Shown: piece by piece, positions 1 to 7,993 of the stretch
Numbering within the stretch: position 1 is the stretch's first letter
Layout: each line of letters begins with the position of its first letter
Source: Verrucomicrobiota bacterium
GTDB taxonomy: Bacteria > Verrucomicrobiota > Verrucomicrobiia > Opitutales > Opitutaceae
Assembly (NCBI GenBank): GCA_028293545.1
Contig: JAQGOP010000032.1
Span: forward strand, 93,215-157,214
Direction of reading: 5' to 3'
DNA length: 64,000 bases
Made by a program: the position numbers and the translations under genes
The notes under the pieces: model-generated
The model's input: only the letters and a program-made list of their open reading frames with translations
Told to the model about the DNA's origin: nothing
The model's database searches: none

Positions 1-867
1 GGCGCGCAGGCCGTGCCCATCGGGATGCGAAATCGCGACATTGTGCCCATCCGAGGCCTGTCCCCATCCGAGTACTTCGCAGTAAGGCGTGGCGTGGCGC
101 CGGATCATTTCGTCCTCGGTTTCCATCACCAGGACCACGCCGCCGCCCGTGCCAACGAAGCCGTCGCGCGCCACATCGAACGGCCGCGAGGCGAGGTCCG
201 GATCGGTCTGGAGCGAAAGCGCGCGCATGCCGGCGAAGGGAAGAATCGCATCGGTGTTTCCATCCTCCGCGCCCACGACGAACATCCGTTTTTGGCGGCC
301 GAGGATGAGGTCGTCGAAGGCGAACCCCAGCGCATGCGACGATGAAGCGCAGGCCGATGCGAAGCCGCAGGACGTGCCTTTGATTTTAAAATGAGCGACG
401 AGGTTGAACTGCACCGTCCCGGAAATCGAAGCGACGATCCCGAGCGGCGAGCAACGCATCACTCCTTGCGTGTGCATGCGGTGCAGCATGTGGCCCATGA
501 GAAACGGCGAGCCGCCGGAAGCGGCGTAGAGGCCGGTGTCAGGATTCGAGACGTCGGCCTCGTCCAGGCGGGCGTCGGCGATCGCCTGCTGCATCGCACA
601 CCAGGCGTAGACGCCATGCGGCGCCATCCCACGGATGATTTCCCGCCGGATCGAATACGGCGCGGGAAACGTCCAGTCCTCGGGATCGGTCGACTCCATG
701 GAAAATCCGCGCACCGGCGCCGCGATCTTGACCGGGATGGAAGGATCCTGGAAAGGCGCGTAGCGTTCGAACCCGTGGCGCAGCTCGCGCAGGCTCGTGG
801 TCACGTTCGCCGCGTCGTTGCCGATGCTAGTGATGAAACCGAGTCCGGTGATAAAAACCCTGGGCAT
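1..867 (-). CDS. Beta-ketoacyl-ACP synthase, 3' end outside window
   Basis: This gene encodes a condensing enzyme of the KAS I/II (thiolase-fold) family, which joins an acyl group to malonyl-ACP in fatty acid or related acyl-chain synthesis. Reading minus from an ATG at 867 gives 289 codons with no stop before the window edge. The N-terminus MPRVFITGLGFITSIGN is typical of the family, and the nucleophile motif SACASSSHA places the catalytic cysteine at residue 173. The C-terminal part with the two catalytic histidines lies beyond position 1. It follows the ACP-FabZ fusion gene on the same strand, separated by about 350 bp of repeat DNA, so the two probably work in one acyl-chain pathway. The family is clear; which fatty-acid-like product is made cannot be told. 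Confidence 0.9.
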   Translation of the reverse strand, partial: MPRVFITGLGFITSIGNDAANVTTSLRELRHGFERYAPFQDPSIPVKIAAPVRGFSMESTDPEDWTFPAPYSIRREIIRGMAPHGVYAWCAMQQAIADARLDEADVSNPDTGLYAASGGSPFLMGHMLHRMHTQGVMRCSPLGIVASISGTVQFNLVAHFKIKGTSCGFASACASSSHALGFAFDDLILGRQKRMFVVGAEDGNTDAILPFAGMRALSLQTDPDLASRPFDVARDGFVGTGGGVVLVMETEDEMIRRHATPYCEVLGWGQASDGHNVAISHPDGHGLRA

Positions 868-913
868 GCGGACAAAGTGAACGTAACGAGTAGGAACGTT
901 TCAACTGCGGAGT

Positions 914-1224
914 CTTTAATTGCGGATTTCGGATTGAGGATTGTGGATCGGCTTCCAGCGCCCAATCCGGCGGTGGGTTTCGTGGGTTTGACGGCGCGGT
1001 TGCTCTAGCGTCGGAGGCGACACCGCACTCACCCCGGATCGGCCGCTAGCCCACTCTCCGCAATTCGAAATCCGCAATCCGAAATTGCTCTGCGTTTCCG
1101 GCGGTGGGTTTCGTGGGTTTAACGGCGCGGTTGCTCCAGCGTCGGAGGCAACACCGCACTCACCCGGATCGGCCGCTAGCCCTTTCTCCGCAATCCGAAA
1201 TCCGCAATCCGAAATTGCTATGCG
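914..1224. repeat. 131-bp-period direct repeat with flanking GCAATCCGAAAT-type arms
   Basis: Two near-identical units, about 967-1094 and 1098-1224, begin with CCGGCGGTGGGTTTCGTGGG and end with GCAATCCGAAATTGCT. They differ at only a few positions over about 127 bases. An inverted copy of the terminal motif (AATTGCGGATTTCGGATT) lies at 917-934, so the block is bounded by inverted arms. The stop codon of the ACP-FabZ gene (1218-1220) falls inside the second unit. No gene is visible in the gap 868-1217. Confidence 0.85.
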
Positions 1225-2198
1225 TTCACTGCCGCGCGCAAAGGCGTCGGCGAGTGCGTGCCATTCGATCCGTTTGGCTTCGCGGCGATCGCCGCGGCCA
1301 CCGGGATCGGCTGGCTGGGCGCTTCGGCAAATCCAAAAGTCATCGTGATTTCCTCGGCGATCGCGGCCTTTTCCTGGCCCACGCGAATCGCGCCCTCAAA
1401 CGTCGCCAGCGGCATTTTCATGCGCTTGGGCTTGATCGAAAGCGTAAGGATATCCCCGGGACGGCATACGCGATGGGCGCGGACGCCCTCGCAACCCGTG
1501 AAGAAAATCGTGTTCGGGCTGATGACCTTGCCTGGCTCCGTCGCGGCGCCCTCGAGGAGAAACAACACTGCGAGTTGGCCCAGCGCTTCGAGCATGATCG
1601 ACGCCGGCATCACCGGGTTGTCCTTGAAATGCCCCTGGAGGAAAAATTCCTGGCCCGTGATCTTGTACTTTCCGTTGGCTCCGCTGGAGCTCACCGAGGC
1701 CTCGTTCAGGAAAAGGAACGGGGGCTGGATCGGCATCACGGCCGCGATCTGCTCGATCGGGAGAAACTTCGTCGGCTTCGGCAGTTCCATGCCGCGCACT
1801 TTGCAATCGATGAAAGTCTTGACGTCGCCGACCGTGCGAAGATTCCGCAACTCGTCGTTGTTAATCGACATTTGGAGAACGTCTTCAACCAGGATGACGA
1901 TTTCCATCATCGTGAGCGAATCCACGCCCAAATCCTCGATCAGCCGGAGGTCGTCGTCCGCATCTTTTAATTTTATGCGCAGGTCCGGTTCCACGAAGCG
2001 CTCGATCACGCCGATTACGACGGCCGGCAAATGCTCGGGATTCCCGGTCTTCCGGAACTGAACCGCGGCTTCAAACGTCGAGGGCGAGCAACGCTTAAGT
2101 GCTTCGCGCAGAGCGGATTCATCCTCCGGGGCAAACGGTTTGGCTGGAAGGACAAACGGTTTGTTGGAGCTTTGGTGAGATTGAACGGCTTCTGGCAT
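1218..2198 (-). CDS. Acyl carrier protein - FabZ-type 3-hydroxyacyl-ACP dehydratase fusion
   Basis: A 326-residue protein that joins an acyl carrier domain to a hotdog-fold dehydratase. After a poorly conserved start (residues 1-55), the carrier domain spans about 56-140, with the phosphopantetheine serine at 94 in GVDSLTMMEI. The dehydratase domain spans about 145-300; its catalytic histidine is H190 in QGHF and its acid is E204 in LEALGQ, matching the FabZ His/Glu pair. The last ~25 residues are low complexity and run into the downstream repeat. FabZ and ACP are normally separate proteins of about 150 and 80 residues. The next gene on the strand is a ketosynthase, which fits a dedicated acyl-chain pathway. 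The ATG at 2198 is the longest reasonable start and no clear ribosome binding site was seen. Confidence 0.88.
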   Translation of the reverse strand: MPEAVQSHQSSNKPFVLPAKPFAPEDESALREALKRCSPSTFEAAVQFRKTGNPEHLPAVVIGVIERFVEPDLRIKLKDADDDLRLIEDLGVDSLTMMEIVILVEDVLQMSINNDELRNLRTVGDVKTFIDCKVRGMELPKPTKFLPIEQIAAVMPIQPPFLFLNEASVSSSGANGKYKITGQEFFLQGHFKDNPVMPASIMLEALGQLAVLFLLEGAATEPGKVISPNTIFFTGCEGVRAHRVCRPGDILTLSIKPKRMKMPLATFEGAIRVGQEKAAIAEEITMTFGFAEAPSQPIPVAAAIAAKPNGSNGTHSPTPLRAAVNA

Positions 2199-2373
2199 TG
2201 CCCGGTCTTTGTATGTTACGGGGTGTCGGAATGTAAACCCATTTTTTGTAGGCTGAGACGCATCCCCATGTGTCGATCTGACGTTTGGTTCCGCATTTTA
2301 GTTCGGTCGTCCTGTTCGCCGCGCTTGCCAGTCATCCGGCGCAAACCTTAATCGGGAAAATTGTACTGAACGC

Positions 2374-3537
2374 ATGAGCGTCGCCTCCCCTACCAGCCTT
2401 TCAACTGCGCCGATTTTTCTCATCACGCATGAGTTTTACCCAATGCGGGGAGGCATTGCGACGTTCACCGAGGAGATCGCCAGGGCCACCGCCGGCCTCG
2501 GCTTCGATGTCGAAGTTTGGGCCCAGTCCGCCCCACCCCAGGTCGAAAAACGGTGGCCCTTCCGCCTTCGCCGCCTGCCGCTCAAAGGCAGCCACGATCT
2601 CTGGTGCCAGGTCCGCCTCGCCGCCCAGCTGATCCGCGCGCGCCGGCAACTTCGCCACGCGATCGTCTACCTGCCCGAGCCGGGGCCGATGATGACGATG
2701 ATGCTGCTCCAGTTCTTCCATGCGTTTCGCCCGCGGCGGCTGGTCCTGACGTTCCACGGTTCCGAGATCCTGAAATTTTCCGGCAGTCCCATCCGGCGCT
2801 GGCTCGCGCGACGGCTCATCGGCCACGCGGCGCGCGTCAGCACCCTCACGAATTACACGCAGGAACTGCTCTTGAATTCGTTCCCGGAGGCCGCGGATAA
2901 AATTTTCCTCACGCCCGGGGCGCTGCGCACCGACCTCGTCGTGGTCCCGCCGAAACCGATTCGGTCGAAGAAAAAGATCATCGTGCTCACCGTGGGCCGC
3001 CTCCATCCGCGGAAGGGCCAGCTCCTCACGTTGCATGCGCTCCAGACGCTCGATCCCGCGGTCCGCACGCGTCTCGAATACTGGATCGTGGGCAGCCGCA
3101 GCAAAGGCAGCTACGAAGAAACGCTCCGCCAGGCCGCGGACGGCGTGGATTTTCCGGTCAAGTTCCTCGGCAACCTTCCCGACGACGAACTCGCGGAGAT
3201 TTACGAACAGGCCGACATCTTCGCCATGACGAGTGTCAATCACGGGCAAAGCGTGGAAGGATTCGGGTTGGTCTATCTAGAAGCCGCGGCGCACGGTTTG
3301 CCGGTGGTGGCGCACGATGTCGGAGGCGTTTCCGAAGCGGTCAACGACGGCGTCACCGGCCTGCTCGTTCTCCCAAACCGTCCCGCGCAGTTGGCAGCCG
3401 CGTTCGAACGCCTGATCCACGACGAGACGCTGCGCCACCGCATGGGCGAAGCCGGGCGCGAATGGGCGGGGCGCAATTGCTGGAAGCAATCCGCCGAAGC
3501 GTTGTTTGGCAGCGCGGAATCGCCCCCGGCTTCATGA
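2374..3537 (+). CDS. Glycosyltransferase family 4 (GT-B fold)
   Basis: This 387-residue enzyme transfers a sugar from a nucleotide-activated donor, probably in synthesis of a surface glycan or glycolipid. The N-terminal half has the family start (FLITHEFYPMRGGIATF), the GRLHPRKGQ segment that opens the donor domain lies near residue 209, and the E-x7-E donor-binding motif (EGFGLVYLE) begins near residue 295, followed by GLPVVAHDVGG. The start ATG lies 176 bp from the divergently read ACP-FabZ gene. Its stop overlaps the start of the thioesterase gene as ATGA, so the two are very likely translationally coupled. Donor and acceptor cannot be assigned. Confidence 0.9.
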   Translation: MSVASPTSLSTAPIFLITHEFYPMRGGIATFTEEIARATAGLGFDVEVWAQSAPPQVEKRWPFRLRRLPLKGSHDLWCQVRLAAQLIRARRQLRHAIVYLPEPGPMMTMMLLQFFHAFRPRRLVLTFHGSEILKFSGSPIRRWLARRLIGHAARVSTLTNYTQELLLNSFPEAADKIFLTPGALRTDLVVVPPKPIRSKKKIIVLTVGRLHPRKGQLLTLHALQTLDPAVRTRLEYWIVGSRSKGSYEETLRQAADGVDFPVKFLGNLPDDELAEIYEQADIFAMTSVNHGQSVEGFGLVYLEAAAHGLPVVAHDVGGVSEAVNDGVTGLLVLPNRPAQLAAAFERLIHDETLRHRMGEAGREWAGRNCWKQSAEALFGSAESPPAS

Positions 3538-3938
3538 TCAAATCCAGCGCGCAGGTCACCGTCCGCTATGCCGAGACGGATATGATGGGAATTGTCTACC
3601 ACGCGAATTACCTGCCGTGGTTCGAAGTCGCGCGCACCCAGTTGCTGCGCGAACAGGGTTTTCCGTACCGCCAACTCGAGGCCGATGGCTACCGCATCCC
3701 CGTGTTGGAAGTGGGAGCAAAATATTCCCGGCCCGCGGTCTACGACGACACGCTTACGATCCACGCGACGATCAGGGAAAAGCCGCTCCTCCGCATCCGG
3801 ATCGAGTACGAAGTCCGCCGCGGCGACGAAATGCTCGCGACCGGCTTCAGCGTCCACGTCTTTTGCGATCTCAAAGGCCGCCCGATCCGCCCGCCCGCGG
3901 CCTTCGCCGCGAAGATGGGCGAGATATTCAAGGCGTAG
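3534..3938 (+). CDS. YbgC-type acyl-CoA/ACP thioesterase (hotdog fold)
   Basis: A 134-residue single hotdog-domain thioesterase of the 4-hydroxybenzoyl-CoA/YbgC group, which hydrolyses acyl thioesters. The signature YAETDMMGIVYHANY sits at residues 12-26, with the catalytic aspartate at D16. Length is typical for the family. I chose the ATG at 3534 because the homologous part starts here and because it overlaps the TGA of the glycosyltransferase gene (ATGA); a longer in-frame start at 3462 would lie deep inside that gene. Substrate unknown. The similarity extends to menaquinone-pathway thioesterases, so only the family name is given. Confidence 0.88.
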   Translation: MIKSSAQVTVRYAETDMMGIVYHANYLPWFEVARTQLLREQGFPYRQLEADGYRIPVLEVGAKYSRPAVYDDTLTIHATIREKPLLRIRIEYEVRRGDEMLATGFSVHVFCDLKGRPIRPPAAFAAKMGEIFKA

Positions 3939-4051
3939 CGCCGACGTCTCCCCGAGGCGGGTCAGAGACCGCGCCCTACTGGAACCGGATCGGCTTTTTC
4001 TCGCAGGCGGAGCGGAGCGCGGGCTCGACGTCAGCAGGCAGGATGCCTGCG
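3939..4051. repeat. Intergenic dispersed-repeat-like DNA with a hairpin
   Basis: The gap between the convergent thioesterase and queG genes holds no gene. It contains a 7-bp-stem hairpin (GCAGGCA, loop GGA, TGCCTGC) at 4034-4050, directly after the queG stop codon, but without a T run. The style (GTAGCG...CTAC ends) resembles the other intergenic repeats of this window, though no second copy was found here. Confidence 0.45.
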
Positions 4052-5170
4052 CTACACCCCGGCATCCGCGTACTCCTCGAGCACCGCGGCATCCGTTTCC
4101 TTCGCGCGACACTCCGCGAGCAATGCTTCCCCACCGAGTTTTTTCACGGCCCACACGGCGTGCGCGCGGACCATCGGCAACTCATGACCGGCCAGTCGCA
4201 CGAGCTGCGGCCGCAGCGCTTGGTCACCGGAATTTCCCGCCACGATGCACGCATTGCGGAGCAGTCCCCCGAGTTTCACGCGCTTGATCGCGGTTTTTCG
4301 AAATACCTCCGCAAACCGCACCGGCGTGAGTTCCAGCAATTCCCGGAGCGATAACTCCGCGAGCTCGTGCCGCGAAGCCAGCAGCATCTTCCGCCCCGCC
4401 TGCGCGAAACGGTTCCACGGGCAAACCTCGAGACAGACATCGCATCCGTAAATCCTCGCGCCAATCGCGGCGCGCAGCTCGCGGGGAATGATGCCCTTGT
4501 TCTCAATCGTCTGGTACGAAATGCAGCGACGCGCGTCGACTACGCCCGGACTTGGGAACGCGTCCGTCGGGCAGGCATCGAGGCAGCGCGTGCACTTGCC
4601 GCAAAGCAGGCCGATCGACGCATCGCTCGTTTTTTTCCGGATCGGTTCGTCGGGTTCCAGCACCACGCGCGTGAGGATCGACGCAAGGAACAGCCAGTTT
4701 CCGTGGCGGCGGGAGATCAGCATCGAGTTCTTCCCGACGAAACCCAGCCCGGCGCGCGCAGCCCAGCTCCGCTCCAGCACCGGGCCGGTGTCGACATAGT
4801 AGCGATAGTCCTCGGGCTTCGCGCCGTAGATTTCCTCGATCGCCTTCCCCGCCGCGACAAGCGCCGGCTTGATCGTGTCGTGGTAGTCCTCGTTCAACGC
4901 ATAACGGGCCCATGTCGCTCCACCCTGCGGGAGTTTTCCGGGCCAGTAACTCACGCCCAGCATGATGACGCTCCGCACCTCCGCCAGGACCTGCTGCGGA
5001 TCGAGCCGTTTGTCCGCAGTGCGTTCCATCCACTGCATTTCCCCCTGCATGCCCGCGGCGAGCCAAGGCCTCAGTCCTTCGCGTTCCAGCGGCGCCGCCG
5101 CGGCAAAGCGAACGTCGTCGAACCCCAGCGCCGACAATCGGCGGCGCAATTCCTCCCCGCGGTCATCCAT
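4052..5170 (-). CDS. queG: Epoxyqueuosine reductase QueG
   Basis: This enzyme performs the last step of queuosine biosynthesis, reducing epoxyqueuosine to queuosine in tRNA with a cobalamin cofactor and two [4Fe-4S] clusters. In the 372-residue product the YVDTGPV segment (catalytic aspartate about D128) precedes the ferredoxin-type cysteine set CGKCTRCLDACP (190-201), RRC (216) and CDVCLEVCP (243-251). A HEAT-like C-terminal stretch follows, as usual in the family. The start MDDRGEEL at 5170 leaves 2 bp after the aroK stop; an upstream in-frame start (5224) would overlap aroK and adds non-conserved residues. The gene is co-directional with aroK and probably co-transcribed. Confidence 0.94.
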   Translation of the reverse strand: MDDRGEELRRRLSALGFDDVRFAAAAPLEREGLRPWLAAGMQGEMQWMERTADKRLDPQQVLAEVRSVIMLGVSYWPGKLPQGGATWARYALNEDYHDTIKPALVAAGKAIEEIYGAKPEDYRYYVDTGPVLERSWAARAGLGFVGKNSMLISRRHGNWLFLASILTRVVLEPDEPIRKKTSDASIGLLCGKCTRCLDACPTDAFPSPGVVDARRCISYQTIENKGIIPRELRAAIGARIYGCDVCLEVCPWNRFAQAGRKMLLASRHELAELSLRELLELTPVRFAEVFRKTAIKRVKLGGLLRNACIVAGNSGDQALRPQLVRLAGHELPMVRAHAVWAVKKLGGEALLAECRAKETDAAVLEEYADAGV

Positions 5171-5172
5171 GG

Positions 5173-5727
5173 TCAAACGGTCCCGCCTGCGCGCCGCGCG
5201 AAATCCGCGGCTTCGCGCCGCCACGAACGGATCACGTGTGCGACAATGTCGTTCAACGGGCGCGAATCGGTGAGGATCACGGTGCCCGTGCGCTTGTAGA
5301 TCGCCTCGCGCTCCGCATAGAGCGTGCGGATCCTCGCCTCCGGATCCGCGACTTCAAGCAGCGGCCGATGCCGGTTGCGCGAGGTCCGCTCGAGGATCGT
5401 TTCGATCGAGGCGTGCAGGCAGATGATCACGCCCTTGGTCTTGAGCATCTCGAGGATCCCGGGCTGCACCACCAACCCGCCGCCGCATGCGACGAGCGTG
5501 CGGGCCGCCGGGTGGCCGCCGACGACGAACTCGCGCTCGCGTTCGCGGAACGCGGGCTCGCCTTCGCTGGCGAAAATTTCCGCGATCGTCTTTCCCGTGA
5601 GGCGTTCGATCTCATGGTCGCTGTCGACCGCGAGGAATCCGAGCCGGTGCGCCACGGCGCGGCCCACGGTGCTTTTGCCCGTGCCCATGAATCCCACGAG
5701 GTAGAGATTGACGTCCGCTGCGTTCAT
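5173..5727 (-). CDS. aroK: Shikimate kinase
   Basis: Shikimate kinase phosphorylates shikimate at the 3-hydroxyl, the fifth step of the shikimate pathway to chorismate. The 184-residue product starts with the P-loop GFMGTGKST at residues 12-20, has the DSD substrate/magnesium motif at 35-37, a GGG loop (CGGGLVV) and the lid region SRNRHRPLL. Length matches the family. The ATG at 5727 is preferred over a longer frame to 5769 because the conserved region begins right after it. queG follows after 2 bp. The threonine aldolase gene starts divergently about 56 bp upstream, so promoters for both must lie in a very short interval. Confidence 0.94.
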   Translation of the reverse strand: MNAADVNLYLVGFMGTGKSTVGRAVAHRLGFLAVDSDHEIERLTGKTIAEIFASEGEPAFREREREFVVGGHPAARTLVACGGGLVVQPGILEMLKTKGVIICLHASIETILERTSRNRHRPLLEVADPEARIRTLYAEREAIYKRTGTVILTDSRPLNDIVAHVIRSWRREAADFARRAGGTV

Positions 5728-5783
5728 CGCGTGCGCTGTCACGAAACGCCGCCCGCGTGGCGTTGCCAAACACCAAAATCATC

Positions 5784-6842
5784 ATGACCTCCCGCGCCGA
5801 CTACACCTTCGCCAGCGACAACACCGCCGGCATCTGTCCCGAGGCCTGGGCGGCCCTCGCCGCGGCGAATTCCCACCGCGTCGCCAGCTACGGCAGCGAT
5901 CCGTGGTCGGAGCGCGCAAAACAGCATTTCAACGCCGTCTTCGAAACCGCCTGCGACGTCTTCTTCGTCTTCAACGGCACTGCCTCCAATTCCCTCGCGC
6001 TCGCCGCGCTCTGTCGCAGCTACCACAGCATCCTCTGCCACGAGTCGTCGCATATCGAAGCCGACGAATGCGGGGCGCCGGAATTTTTCACCGGCGGCTC
6101 CAAGCTGATCCCGCTGCCCGGCGCCGGCTGCAAACTCCAGCCCGAGCTTGTCGCGTCCGCCCTGGTGCGCGGCCACGGTGTGCACTACCCGAAGCCCGGC
6201 GCGATTTCGCTCACGCAGTCCACCGAATGGGGTACCGTGTACACGCCCGCTGAAATCCGCACGCTGGCCGACCTCGCGCACGCGCACGGCCTGCATGTCC
6301 ACATGGACGGCGCGCGTTTCGCCAACGCCAGCGCCGCGCTGAAGGAGCGCGGGGTCAGCCCCGCCGATTTCACCTGGCGCGCAGGCGTCGACGTCCTCTC
6401 TTTCGGCGGCACGAAAAACGGCATGCACACCACCGAGGCCGTCGTCTTCTTCAATCGCGACCTCGCGCGGGAATTCGAATACCGCGTCAAGCAAGGCGGG
6501 CAGCTCGCGTCAAAAATGCGTTTCGCCGCCGCCCAGTGGGACGCGATGCTCGGCAGCGGCGCGTGGCTGCGGCATGGGGCACGCGCCAACCACCGTGCGC
6601 GCCAACTCGCCGACGCCGTCAAGCAGGTCCCGGGCCTGAGCCTCGTCCTCGAGCCCGAGGTCAACGGCATCTTCGTCGAGATGCCTCCCGCCGTTTTCGC
6701 AGCGATGGAAGCGCGCGGCTGGCATTTCTATAAATTCATCGGTGAGCACGGCTACCGGTTGATGTGCGCGTGGGACACGACCGAGGAGGACGTCGCGACC
6801 TTCATCGCCGACCTCCGGGAAACCGTCGGCCGCGTTTCCTGA
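5784..6842 (+). CDS. Low-specificity L-threonine aldolase-like PLP enzyme
   Basis: A fold-type I PLP enzyme of the threonine aldolase/beta-eliminating lyase family, which cleaves L-threonine or related beta-hydroxy amino acids to glycine plus an aldehyde. The 352-residue product has the family start (FASDNTAGICPEAW), the HMDGAR motif with the PLP-contacting aspartate near D175, and the Schiff-base lysine near K211 in SFGGTKNG. The ATG at 5784 is chosen; an in-frame GTG at 5757 would add nine residues and cannot be excluded. It stands alone between aroK (divergent) and an FKBP gene (convergent). glyA, another glycine-forming enzyme, lies 6 kb away. Confidence 0.88.
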   Translation: MTSRADYTFASDNTAGICPEAWAALAAANSHRVASYGSDPWSERAKQHFNAVFETACDVFFVFNGTASNSLALAALCRSYHSILCHESSHIEADECGAPEFFTGGSKLIPLPGAGCKLQPELVASALVRGHGVHYPKPGAISLTQSTEWGTVYTPAEIRTLADLAHAHGLHVHMDGARFANASAALKERGVSPADFTWRAGVDVLSFGGTKNGMHTTEAVVFFNRDLAREFEYRVKQGGQLASKMRFAAAQWDAMLGSGAWLRHGARANHRARQLADAVKQVPGLSLVLEPEVNGIFVEMPPAVFAAMEARGWHFYKFIGEHGYRLMCAWDTTEEDVATFIADLRETVGRVS

Positions 6843-6954
6843 CCCGCCTCCGAATATAACGCCGCCGGACGTAACGCCGGTTTCGTGACCGGCTCCGGTG
6901 CGCACTACTAGTCAGACCCGAACGAGCCGGTCGGAAACGCGGCGCTGCCACGTC

Positions 6955-6985
6955 AAAAAAAAGCCCCGGGAAAAATCCCGGGGCT
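6955..6985 (-). terminator. Intrinsic terminator of the FKBP gene
   Basis: On the minus strand a perfect 9-bp stem (AGCCCCGGG / CCCGGGGCT, loop ATTTTT) is followed by a run of eight Ts. It lies 24 bp past the FKBP stop codon and ends transcription before the convergent aldolase gene. Confidence 0.88.
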
Positions 6986-7008
6986 GAAATCCATCACTTG
7001 GCGTCGCG

Positions 7009-7845
7009 TTACTTCGCCGGCATCGGCGTCGGAGTCGCGGGCGGGGTCGCAGTCCCAGCGGCCGGGGCAGCGGGAGCGGGCGGCGTCGGCTTGATATCGA
7101 GGAGCTCGATTTCAAATACGAGCGTCGATGCCGGCGGGATGCCCGGGCGGCCGTCGTCGCCATAGGCGAGCTGCGGGGGGACGTAGAGCTTGATCTTGCC
7201 GCCCTTGGAAATCTTCTGGAGCCCCTCGGTCCAACCCGGGATGACCTGGTCGAGCGGGAATTCCACCGGCTCGCCGCGCGTCATGGAGTTGTCGAACTCA
7301 GTGCCGTTCGCGAGCAGGCCGCGGTAATGCGCGCGGACGGTTTCGCCGGGCTTCGGGGCCGGGCCTTCGCCGGGCTTGATGATTTCGAAGGCGAGGCCGC
7401 TCGGGGTGACCTGCACGCCGGGCTTTTTCTTGACCTCGGCCATGAACGCCGCGGTTTCCTGGAGGCCCTTGTCGCGGAGCTTCGTGACGTACGTTTCCTG
7501 CTTGGCCGCCACGTAAGCCTGCACCTGCGGTCCGATCTGCTTGAGATCGTAGGGAGCGGACTTGCCTTCCACGGCGCCGCCGAAGCCGCGCATCACGGAG
7601 GCGACCTGGTCCTTCGTAAATTCGAAGGTGTCGGACTGGCTGTTCTTGCCCATGAACCAGCCGATCGTCTCCAGCACCTGCGCCTCGGTGAACGTGGCGG
7701 CAGGAGCGGCGGGCGCCGCTGCGGCGGCCGGGGGCGTCGCGGGGGCCGCGGCATCAGTTTTGCCGGGCAGCTTGATCTCCTGCGCCGTCACGGCGGAAAC
7801 GCCGAACGCCAGCAAGGAAGGAATGAGGAGTGACTTGAGTTTCAT
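7009..7845 (-). CDS. Secreted FKBP-type peptidyl-prolyl cis-trans isomerase
   Basis: A 278-residue exported folding catalyst that isomerises X-Pro bonds. It begins with a signal peptide (MKLKSLLIPSLLAFGVSAVTAQ, cut near 21-22), then an Ala/Pro-rich linker (about 31-50), an FKBP_N-like helical dimerisation region (50-150), and the FKBP domain (about 160-255) with VRAHYRGLLANGTEFD, GWTEGLQ and YVPPQLAYGDDG. The C-terminus is again an Ala/Pro/Thr-rich tail. The layout resembles FkpA/Mip periplasmic isomerases. The ATG at 7845 is chosen because the signal peptide begins there; the longer frame adds an unlikely leader. A strong terminator follows. Confidence 0.92.
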   Translation of the reverse strand: MKLKSLLIPSLLAFGVSAVTAQEIKLPGKTDAAAPATPPAAAAAPAAPAATFTEAQVLETIGWFMGKNSQSDTFEFTKDQVASVMRGFGGAVEGKSAPYDLKQIGPQVQAYVAAKQETYVTKLRDKGLQETAAFMAEVKKKPGVQVTPSGLAFEIIKPGEGPAPKPGETVRAHYRGLLANGTEFDNSMTRGEPVEFPLDQVIPGWTEGLQKISKGGKIKLYVPPQLAYGDDGRPGIPPASTLVFEIELLDIKPTPPAPAAPAAGTATPPATPTPMPAK

Positions 7846-7993
7846 GCGGTGGAGGAGTGTGCGATATGGAAACGGAGCCAGGCAGTTTGTGCCGGAAAGT
7901 TTTTGGATGTGCCAGCCGACCGGGGGGAATGCAACCAATTACTCCCCGCTTGTGTCCCCTTCCGCAAAGCCTCACACGTTGCCCTCTTTCCCC

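Noticed and set aside
3462..3533. Longer N-terminus for the YbgC thioesterase
   Set aside because: The extra residues overlap the glycosyltransferase gene and are not part of the hotdog domain; ATGA coupling at 3534 is a better explanation.
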